Shown here piece by piece: positions 1 to 5,665 of a DNA stretch of 6,004 bases. How positions within the stretch are numbered: the stretch's first letter is position 1; each line of letters opens with the position of its first letter. The translations under genes were made by a program, and so were the position numbers. Source of the DNA: Acidobacteriota bacterium. Lineage in GTDB: Bacteria; Acidobacteriota; Terriglobia; Acidiferrales; UBA7541. The stretch lies in assembly GCA_003224515.1 (NCBI GenBank), contig QHZC01000722.1, positions 1-6,004 of the forward strand, in the 5' to 3' direction. The notes beneath the pieces are model-generated. The model made no database searches. It worked only from the letters and a program-made list of their open reading frames with translations, and was not told the origin of the DNA.

Positions 1-2570
1 TGCGCAACAGCGCCATGGACGCGAAGAATTTCTTCGATGCGCCTGGTCCGATCGCGCCTTTCCGCCGGAATCAGTTTGGCGCGTCGGCGGGAGGACCGAT
101 ACAAAAGGACAAATTCTTCGTCTTTGGAGATTACGAGGGCGTCCGGCAAGATTTGGCCACGAGCCAAGTCGCGTTTGTGCCATCTGCGACGGCTAGGGCT
201 GGGCTGCTTTGCAATGCTCCTGATTGTTCAACGTTTACCGCAAATCCGATTAGCCCGCTTGTTGCCCCTTTCATCCCTTTGTGGCCGACGCCCAACGCAG
301 GGCTGATTTGTCCCTTTGCTTCTTGTGTGGGCGGAAACGGTAATACGGGCAAATACGCTTTTTCCGGAAGGCAGGTCACCAGCGAGAATTACGAGACCTT
401 CCGCGTCGACCGGAAACTCGGACAAAAGGACTCGCTGTGGGGAACTTATGTCTTAGACCGCCAGAACCAGTTCGCCAACGACTCCCTGAATGACTTAGTA
501 ACCAACCGGTTTATTTACAGGCAAACGTACAGCATCGAGGAAGACCACGCCTTCTCGAATAGCGTTATCAACGTCGAGCGATTTGGCTATAACCGCCAAA
601 CGATCGCCTCGCCCAGCGGCGCGACGGCCCTGAATCCGATCGCCGCAGATACCACGTTGGGCATCGCCCCTGGGCAGACCATCGGCAGGATTGCGGTTGG
701 GAGCGCTTCGAGCGGCGGAGTGCTTACGCCGTTTCAAGGTGGGCTGACTCTGTGGCAGACGACTCAGTCTGTTTGGAATGACTTCCAATGGTACAACGAC
801 ACGTTTTGGACCAAAGGGATCCATTCCGTAAAATTTGGAGTGACAATTAATCGAACCCAAAACAACAGCAAAGGCCCGGGAGGGTTCATCGGGGGTTGGA
901 CCACGTTTAACAGTCTCAGCGCTTTCCTTTCTGATGCTCCCTCGAGCCTGATCGCCAACTCAGGAATTGGAGACACGTCGCACCATGAGCGTCAGTGGAT
1001 CTGGGGTGCGTACGTCCAGGACGATGTGCACGTTACCCAACGCCTTTCCGTGAATGCCGGCCTTCGCTATGAGTACGCCGCGCCGACGGATACGGTTAAC
1101 ACGGGCACCGATGCGAGTCTGCAGTGCCTGCAGTGCCCATTCCCGATCATGAGGCACGCCATCACTGCGAACCCGGTATTGGCGGCGGTTGTCGCCGACA
1201 AGGATCGTACGCCGGTCTACGGGCCGACCCTCATTACTCCAAAGTTAAATTTCGAGCCGCGTGTTGGTCTCGCTTGGGACCCGTTTGGCAATGGAAAGAT
1301 GTCCGTGCGCGCCGGCTTCGGCGTCTACGATGTGCTTTTGGTACAGGCCGAAGCAGGTTCCCAGGACTGGCCAGCCTTGCAATCGGCCAATACACCTCAT
1401 ATCGATCCGAACACTTGGCCAAAAGCGGCTTTTAAGGCCGCGGCAGGCAATATCAATACAAAGCGGGCTTTTTATAACGAACAGAATCCACCCATAAATT
1501 ACGTAATGCAGTGGAATATGAGCGTGCAACGGCAGATCTTTCCTTCGTTAACGACCACAGTTGCCTACGTCGGAAACCGAAGCGTCCATGATCCCTTCCA
1601 CCACGACGACATCAACATCGCGCTACCCATTTTCGCACCAAACATCGGTTACCTCTGGCCCTGCGGGAACCTGAACGCGAATCCCGATCCCACCGTCCCC
1701 TTCGGCTGCGATGCCTACGGATCGTTCCCTCGGCAGAACTGCTGCATCGGGCGCGAACCGACCAGACTGTGGAATTCGAGCGGGATCTATCATGGGTTGC
1801 AAGTGTCCGTGCTGAAGAGACTTTCACACGGTTTCAATGTGACGGGGTCCTACACGTTTGCCAAGAACATCGACTCCAGTTCAGGGTCCAACATTGGCGA
1901 TCCATACGTGAACTCGATTTCTTCGAGCCTGTATTATTTCGACGAACATCAACGGCGTTCGCTTGCCGATACCGACATCCGGCACAACCTGGTGATTAGC
2001 GGCGAATATACCGTGCCCAGTCCAGCTGGCCTCCATGGTGTGTTGAAAGGCGTCGCGAACGGATGGCAATTCGGAGGCATTCTAACGGTACAGAGCGGAC
2101 TTCCGTTTACGCCTCTGATCGCGGGCGACGGTGTCGGCGAGAACAACACCGATCCTTTCGATTATCCAGTTCGCCTGAACACTCCGGGCTGCTCCTCTCT
2201 CATCAATCCGGGAAGCATCGATAACTACATCAAGACGCAATGCTTCGCATTCCAGCAGCCGGTTGTCTATCAAGGGACGAACTGGCTACTTCCCGGAAAC
2301 GCGGGGCGCAACATCATCCCCGGTCCCGGCCTTATGGAACTTGATGCCAATATTTTCAAGAACAACTACATCCCTAGAATTTCGGAAAACTTCAACATTC
2401 AATTCCGGTTTGAGGCGTTCAACCTGACCAACCGGCCGAATTTCGCGCCCCCGACGGATACCGAGGTTCTCTTCGACAACTTGGGGAACCCACAAGAGGG
2501 CGCAGGCGCCATATCCTCGACCGTAACCACTTCGCGCCAGATGCAGGTGGCGCTAAAAGTTATCTGGTAA
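1..2570 (+). CDS. TonB-dependent receptor, Oar-like beta-barrel (5' partial)
   Basis: Outer-membrane beta-barrel receptor that would take up or bind a large substrate using TonB energy; the substrate is unknown. The frame is open from the window edge (codons for R-N-S-A precede the ATG at 15), so that ATG is internal. The missing N-terminus should hold the signal peptide, a carboxypeptidase-regulatory-like domain and the plug, since full-length relatives usually exceed 1000 residues. Numbering from the ATG at 15, visible family motifs are GGPIQKDKFFVFGDYEG (26-42), SVNAGLRYEY (345-354), EPRVGLAWDPFG (414-425), QWNMSVQRQ (499-507), the strand around 594-618 ending SYTFAKN, DIRHNLVISGEY (654-665), NGWQFGGILTVQSG (682-695) and RFEAFNLTNRPNF (798-810). 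The chain ends in ALKVIW, an aromatic C-terminus typical of BAM-inserted barrels. Twelve cysteines fall in even-numbered clusters. The class is near certain; ligand and linkage to downstream genes are inference. Confidence 0.95.
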   Translation, partial: RNSAMDAKNFFDAPGPIAPFRRNQFGASAGGPIQKDKFFVFGDYEGVRQDLATSQVAFVPSATARAGLLCNAPDCSTFTANPISPLVAPFIPLWPTPNAGLICPFASCVGGNGNTGKYAFSGRQVTSENYETFRVDRKLGQKDSLWGTYVLDRQNQFANDSLNDLVTNRFIYRQTYSIEEDHAFSNSVINVERFGYNRQTIASPSGATALNPIAADTTLGIAPGQTIGRIAVGSASSGGVLTPFQGGLTLWQTTQSVWNDFQWYNDTFWTKGIHSVKFGVTINRTQNNSKGPGGFIGGWTTFNSLSAFLSDAPSSLIANSGIGDTSHHERQWIWGAYVQDDVHVTQRLSVNAGLRYEYAAPTDTVNTGTDASLQCLQCPFPIMRHAITANPVLAAVVADKDRTPVYGPTLITPKLNFEPRVGLAWDPFGNGKMSVRAGFGVYDVLLVQAEAGSQDWPALQSANTPHIDPNTWPKAAFKAAAGNINTKRAFYNEQNPPINYVMQWNMSVQRQIFPSLTTTVAYVGNRSVHDPFHHDDINIALPIFAPNIGYLWPCGNLNANPDPTVPFGCDAYGSFPRQNCCIGREPTRLWNSSGIYHGLQVSVLKRLSHGFNVTGSYTFAKNIDSSSGSNIGDPYVNSISSSLYYFDEHQRRSLADTDIRHNLVISGEYTVPSPAGLHGVLKGVANGWQFGGILTVQSGLPFTPLIAGDGVGENNTDPFDYPVRLNTPGCSSLINPGSIDNYIKTQCFAFQQPVVYQGTNWLLPGNAGRNIIPGPGLMELDANIFKNNYIPRISENFNIQFRFEAFNLTNRPNFAPPTDTEVLFDNLGNPQEGAGAISSTVTTSRQMQVALKVIW

Positions 2571-2587
2571 CAAAGGCTGTTCAGCTT

Positions 2588-2612
2588 GGGGCTCGTCGCT
2601 GGAGCGAGCCCC
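2588..2612 (+). terminator. GC-rich hairpin after the receptor gene
   Basis: A perfect 8-bp inverted repeat, GGGGCTCG (2588-2595) and CGAGCCCC (2605-2612), separated by a 9-nt loop, lies 17 nt past the receptor stop. The stem is strong, but no T-run follows, so it is not a canonical intrinsic terminator. It could be an attenuating or mRNA 3'-end stabilising stem that lowers expression of the downstream genes relative to the receptor. The structure is seen directly; the function is inferred. Confidence 0.5.
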
Positions 2613-2640
2613 TGCAGCATCAACAGCACGAAGGATCTGA

Positions 2641-2646
2641 AAGGGG
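2641..2646 (+). promoter_or_regulatory. Ribosome binding site setting the NTF2-like start
   Basis: AAGGGG lies 6 nt before the ATG at 2653. A possible TTG start at 2647 directly abuts this motif and would leave no spacer, so ATG 2653 is chosen. The second NTF2-like gene has the same arrangement, with a G-rich site 7 nt before its ATG. Confidence 0.7.
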
Positions 2647-2652
2647 TTGAGC

Positions 2653-3153
2653 ATGAAGTACTCATGGATAGCGGTCCTGTTAGTTTTCGCGACTCTCTTG
2701 GTGCCATCTAAAGGTCAGGACACGAGTAAGAATGCAGCACTGGAAAAGACGCTCTCGGACGTCAATGAGCAGTGGCTATGCGCCAGTCAATACTACAAAC
2801 CGAAAGCGCAAGATTGCGTGAATTTCCGGGCGCAGTATTGGGCCGAGCAGTTCTTCGAAGTAGGCCAAACTGGGAAGGTGCAAACCAAGGCAGAGATGGT
2901 TGCGGGGCAGACCGCCAATGCCAAGTTCCACCCGGACGTTGTTCGCGGTCAAGGGCCGAACCCACAAGAATTCAAATTGATGGCCGTCTACGGCGATGTG
3001 GCGCTGGCGACGGATCACACGATTTTCAAGGCGCCCGATGCGAACGGAAAGTTAACCGTCACCGGAGAGGCTTCCGTGCTGCGGATGTTTGTAAGGGAAA
3101 ATGGAAAATGGCGGCCCGCAGGAGCCGTATTGATACCTCTGCCGAAAAAATAG
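2653..3153 (+). CDS. Secreted NTF2-like (DUF4440/SnoaL-type) protein, copy A
   Basis: A 166-residue protein. Residues 1-22 look like a Sec signal peptide: short basic start, hydrophobic IAVLLVFATLLV, then PSKGQD, with cleavage probably near 21-22. The mature part fits the NTF2-like cone fold as found in DUF4440/SnoaL-type proteins: an N-terminal helix (LEKTLSDVNEQWLCA, 30-44), a G-K-V-Q-T-K-A-E turn (74-81), a strand YGDVALATDHTIFK (113-126) and the terminal FVRENGKWRPAG strands (146-157). Members of this superfamily are either small-molecule enzymes or binding proteins, and no catalytic set is diagnostic here. C43 and C55 are shared with copy B and could form a disulfide in the periplasm. 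The gene lies 82 nt after the receptor and 102 nt before the PAL-like propeller. Fold and export are fairly secure; the function is unknown. Confidence 0.85.
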   Translation: MKYSWIAVLLVFATLLVPSKGQDTSKNAALEKTLSDVNEQWLCASQYYKPKAQDCVNFRAQYWAEQFFEVGQTGKVQTKAEMVAGQTANAKFHPDVVRGQGPNPQEFKLMAVYGDVALATDHTIFKAPDANGKLTVTGEASVLRMFVRENGKWRPAGAVLIPLPKK

Positions 3154-3185
3154 AGGCCTGTGGAGAAGAGCGCTTAGTCATTTCC

Positions 3186-3210
3186 CAGCGTCGTTAGAAA
3201 ACGAAGGCTG
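3186..3210 (+). other. Imperfect hairpin between NTF2-like A and the propeller gene
   Basis: CAGC (3186-3189) pairs with GCTG (3207-3210) and TCGTT (3191-3195) pairs with AACGA (3200-3204). The tetraloop is AGAA, and a small 1/2-nt internal loop separates the two stems. It lies in the 102-nt gap between the two genes and has no T-run after it. It may be a processing or stability element, or chance; the pairing is seen and the function is not known. Confidence 0.3.
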
Positions 3211-3255
3211 CTGCCACAACATACCCATTTTAGCCGCCAGGAAAGAGGGAGTGCT

Positions 3256-4440
3256 ATGAAACGTAAATTCAATGTTTCCGCAATCTTCCTAGCAGTTCTC
3301 GCCGCGCTCGAGGTCGGTTCCCTTAAGCTCGAGAAGCGGGCAGCAGTCGAGGCAGCCGGGTTAGAGGCGCCGATGTTTGAAGTCGATCCTATGTGGCCAA
3401 AACCCTTACCGAACCATTGGCTGCTGGGCATGACCATCGGTGTCTCCGTCGACGCCCAGGATCACGTTTGGATCATTCATCGTCAGGGCTCCCTAGAACC
3501 GAAGGAAGTTTATATGCTGACGAACCCGCCTGGAGCTTCTTGCTGTCTGCCTGCGCCGCCCGTGCTGGAGTTCGACCAAGCCGGTAACCTGATCGGACAC
3601 TTTGGCGGTCCCGGCCAAGGCTATGACTGGCCCACTTCCAATCACGGAGTTACTGTCGACTACAAGGGGAATGTGTGGATTGGCGGTAATGGCGCGCACG
3701 ATGGCCAAGTTCTCAAATTCACTCAAGATGGAAGGTTCTTGATGCAAATCGGCAAGCCGAATATGAGCCGAGGCAGCAGTGACGTCGAGAACCTCAGTAA
3801 ACCGGCCAAGCTGTTTATCGATAAGGCAGCGAATGAACTATATGTCGCGGATGGATATGGCAATCATCGAGTCATCGTTTTCGACGCGGACACGGGAAAA
3901 TACAAGCGGCTTTGGGGCGCTTACGGCCACAAACCTGACGACACCAATCTTGGAAAGTACGATCCAGATGCGCCACCGGCCCAGCAGTTCCGCAATCCGG
4001 TGCACTGTGCCGAACTGGCGAACGATGGTTTAGTTTACGTTTGCGACCGCGTGAACGATCGGATTCAAGTGTTCAGGAAGGACGGAACCTTCGTTAAGGA
4101 GCAGTTCATCGAGAAGAGGACACTAGGTGACGGATCCGTGTGGGACATCGCCTTTTCAAACGATCCGCAACAAAAGTATATCTATCTGGCTGATGGAGCT
4201 AACGAGAAAGTCCACATCCTTCTGCGTGATACGTTGCAAACGCTGACGAGTTTTGGAGACGGCGGACGCCAGCCTGGGGCATTCTATGCCGTACATAGCA
4301 TCGCCACTGATTCGAAAGGCGACATCTTCACCACCGAAACCTACCACGGACAGCGCGTACAGAAGTTCGTTTACAAAGGTCTGGGACCGGTTACGAAACA
4401 AGACCAGGGTGTTTTGTGGCCGAAATCAGCTTCAAGATGA
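3256..4440 (+). CDS. Exported six-bladed NHL propeller, peptidyl-alpha-hydroxyglycine alpha-amidating lyase-like
   Basis: A 394-residue protein. Residues 8-23 form a hydrophobic segment followed by KLEKR with no clear AxA site, so it may be a signal anchor. GAGGGAG (3245-3251) precedes the ATG. Blade-like repeats run at about 57-78, 127-165, 180-223, 246-281, 293-335 and 343-374. The pattern resembles PAL, the zinc lyase that splits peptidyl-alpha-hydroxyglycine into amide and glyoxylate. From memory of rat PAL, the zinc ligands His585, His690 and His786 match H130 (SNHGVTVD), H250 (NPVHCAEL) and H347 (YAVHSIA). Arg533 matches R76 (IIHRQG), Tyr654 matches Y201 (VADGYGNHR) and Arg706 matches R265 (CDRVNDRIQ). 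The Asp after the last zinc His, a calcium ligand, is S348 here. No monooxygenase partner is visible, so the true substrate may be another N-acyl carbinolamide or ureidoglycolate-like compound. A non-enzymatic NHL role remains possible. Confidence 0.85.
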   Translation: MKRKFNVSAIFLAVLAALEVGSLKLEKRAAVEAAGLEAPMFEVDPMWPKPLPNHWLLGMTIGVSVDAQDHVWIIHRQGSLEPKEVYMLTNPPGASCCLPAPPVLEFDQAGNLIGHFGGPGQGYDWPTSNHGVTVDYKGNVWIGGNGAHDGQVLKFTQDGRFLMQIGKPNMSRGSSDVENLSKPAKLFIDKAANELYVADGYGNHRVIVFDADTGKYKRLWGAYGHKPDDTNLGKYDPDAPPAQQFRNPVHCAELANDGLVYVCDRVNDRIQVFRKDGTFVKEQFIEKRTLGDGSVWDIAFSNDPQQKYIYLADGANEKVHILLRDTLQTLTSFGDGGRQPGAFYAVHSIATDSKGDIFTTETYHGQRVQKFVYKGLGPVTKQDQGVLWPKSASR

Positions 4441-4459
4441 AGGCGTTGAAGTGGCGCCT
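4441..4459 (+). other. Short inverted repeat directly after the propeller stop
   Basis: AGGCG (4441-4445) and CGCCT (4455-4459) flank a 9-nt loop immediately downstream of the TGA. It is only 5 bp long with no T-run, so it is at best a weak stem in the transcript between the propeller gene and the second NTF2-like gene. The remaining 56 nt to the next start hold nothing clear except the ribosome binding site. Confidence 0.2.
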
Positions 4460-4500
4460 GAAGAAAGAACCACGAAAGCTTGCAAGTTAGACACTGTTAA

Positions 4501-4508
4501 AAAGGGGG
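4501..4508 (+). promoter_or_regulatory. Ribosome binding site of the second NTF2-like gene
   Basis: AAAGGGGG ends 7 nt before the ATG at 4516. The purine tract and spacing parallel the site before copy A, which supports both start choices and may be a trace of the common origin of the two genes. Confidence 0.65.
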
Positions 4509-4515
4509 CTGAATC

Positions 4516-5046
4516 ATGAAACAAATTCGAGCAGTAGGGTTGGGAGTTCTAATGACAGTTTCGCTTCTGGCCTTAGCTCAGGATGCCAGCAAGAAGGGCG
4601 CGAGCAATACGAGCGGCAAGAACGCGGATTTGGAAAAGGTGCTCGCCGCCGCTAACGAGCAGTGGCTTTGCGCCGGCCCTTACTATAAAGCGAAGGCTCA
4701 AGATTGCGTGGACTCCCGAGCCAAATTTTGGGCGGATCAATTCTTCGAGATTTATCCCAACGGTCAGGTTCAAACCAAGGCCGAGATGGTTGTGTCGCAA
4801 ACTGAAGGCGCCAGAAAACACCCAAACGTCGTCGCCGGCGAGGGGCCTAACCCCACCGAGTTCAAGCTGATGGCTCTCTACGGGAACGTGGCGCTTGGGG
4901 TGGACCGCACCATTTTTAAGGCGCCCGACGCCAGTGGCAAGTTAGCAACTACCTCGCAGGCCCGCGTTCTCCGGATATTCGTGAAGGAGAACGGCAAGTG
5001 GAGGCCCGCCGCCGCGGCGCTGATAACCACCCCTCCGTCCAGCTAA
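4516..5046 (+). CDS. Secreted NTF2-like (DUF4440/SnoaL-type) protein, copy B
   Basis: A 176-residue paralogue of the protein at 2653-3153. By hand alignment, residues 36-175 match residues 27-166 of copy A without gaps, with about 93 of 140 identical (66%). A clear signal peptide (basic MKQIR, hydrophobic VGLGVLMTVSLLALA) ends in ALA-QD, with predicted cleavage after residue 21. A 9-residue longer polar linker (SKKGASNTSGKN) precedes the domain. Best conserved are NEQWLCA, KAQDCV, QTKAEMV, GPNP, FKLMA, TIFKAPDA and ENGKWRPA. C52 and C64 match C43 and C55 of copy A. The residues before the last strand and the C-terminal tail differ most. The stop is followed after one base by decayed propeller sequence, so any original downstream control region seems lost. 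The role is unknown; pocket binding of a ligand or a lyase/isomerase-type reaction are both possible for the fold. Confidence 0.85.
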   Translation: MKQIRAVGLGVLMTVSLLALAQDASKKGASNTSGKNADLEKVLAAANEQWLCAGPYYKAKAQDCVDSRAKFWADQFFEIYPNGQVQTKAEMVVSQTEGARKHPNVVAGEGPNPTEFKLMALYGNVALGVDRTIFKAPDASGKLATTSQARVLRIFVKENGKWRPAAAALITTPPSS

Positions 5047-5047
5047 A

Positions 5048-5608
5048 AAGATTTACAAGTGGAGCCCAACCGAGGGAAAGGCTTCAATCTTCCTAGCCTA
5101 CAGCGGTTTCACCGGCTCAGATGACTCGGGGGCCGGGTATGCAGCTCAATGACGGGCAAGGAATGGTCACCTTGCTGGGCTCAAACGCTGTCACCCTGGA
5201 TCCGCAGGGAAGGGTTGTCTAACGGCCTCGCGTTCTCGCCCGACGAGAAATATCTCTACCTCACGGATACGTCAGGGGGCAAGAAGTCGATCATGCGATG
5301 ACACCATCAGCAATGGTCAGCTATTTATAGAGATGAACGCCGACAAACCGCCCGGAGGGCCGGATGGCATGAAGGTCGATCAGAAGGGCAACGTCTACTG
5401 CACTGGTCCGGGCGGGCTCTGGATCATGTCCCCTGATGGCACCCATCTGGGGACTATCCTGACATCAGAACTTCCGGCAAATCTGGCTTTTGGGGACGCG
5501 GACGGGAAAACGTTGTATTTGACGGCGCGAACCGGTTTATATCAGATACATCTGAAGATACCTGGAATATTCCCTGGACCGAAATCGCGAAATCCTGTGC
5601 ACCGATAA
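5048..5608 (+). pseudogene. SMP-30/gluconolactonase/LRE-type propeller, decayed remnant
   Basis: Pieces of one SMP-30/gluconolactonase-like propeller lie in order in three frames. Piece 1 (5048-5149) reads KIYKWSPTEGKASIFL and on to GAGYAAQ, then TGA. Piece 2 (about 5139-5219) resumes one base over with LLGSNAVTLDPQGRVV, then TAA. Piece 3 (about 5215-5298) gives SNGLAFSPDEKYLYLTD to KKSIMR, then TGA. Piece 4 (5300-5608) continues with TISNGQLFIEMNADKPPGG, GPDGMKVDQKGNVYCTGPGG, SPDGTHLGTI and LYLTARTGLYQIHLKIPG. In intact relatives (about 300 residues) the start lies well upstream of the KIYKW strand, and about 80 residues normally separate the DPQGR and NGLAFSPDEK motifs. The gene has therefore lost its 5' third and a middle block and gained two or more frameshifts. 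The intact version would act on sugar lactones or similar esters. The 91-residue open frame from 5333 is the tail of this wreck. Sequencing error alone does not explain the missing blocks. Confidence 0.87.
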
Positions 5609-5653
5609 GGTTCAGTTTGTGCTAGCTTCCGCGCTGCTTCTGCGCTGGGGCTC

Positions 5654-5660
5654 AAAGGAG
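5654..5660 (+). promoter_or_regulatory. Ribosome binding site of the hydrolase gene
   Basis: AAAGGAG ends 5 nt before the ATG at 5666. The alternative ATG at 5661 runs into a stop after two codons (ATG TCA TGA), so 5666 is the start. The 57-nt gap before this gene (5609-5665) also holds TGCTAGCTT, which faintly resembles an extended -10 element but lacks a -35 partner. Confidence 0.75.
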
Positions 5661-5665
5661 ATGTC

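Noticed and set aside
15..17. ATG at 15 as the true start of the receptor
   Set aside because: The frame is open upstream to the window edge, no ribosome binding site precedes it, and the following residues are the early barrel region of the family, so signal peptide and plug must lie outside the window.
495..860. 121-residue antisense open frame inside the receptor
   Set aside because: It lies opposite a strongly supported coding frame, is rich in Arg as expected for a shadow frame, and resembles no known protein.
2647..2649. TTG at 2647 as the start of the first NTF2-like gene
   Set aside because: It directly abuts the AAGGGG ribosome binding site, while ATG 2653 has a proper 6-nt spacer and gives a normal signal peptide like that of copy B.
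2772..3197. 141-residue open frame overlapping the first NTF2-like gene
   Set aside because: It is an out-of-frame shadow with Arg/Gly/Ala-rich low-meaning sequence; the overlapping frame has a signal peptide and a clear paralogue.
5333..5608. Independent 91-residue gene
   Set aside because: Homology to SMP-30-type propellers continues upstream of its ATG in the same and other frames, so it is the surviving tail of a pseudogene.
2653..5608. Plain tandem duplication of an NTF2-propeller gene pair
   Set aside because: The intact propeller is NHL/PAL-like and the broken one is SMP-30-like; their motifs do not align as recent copies, so only the NTF2-like genes are clearly paralogous.
5617..5628. 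Possible promoter (extended -10, TGCTAGCTT) before the hydrolase gene
   Set aside because: Only three of six -10 positions fit and no -35-like hexamer lies at 16-18 nt, so the match is too weak to annotate.
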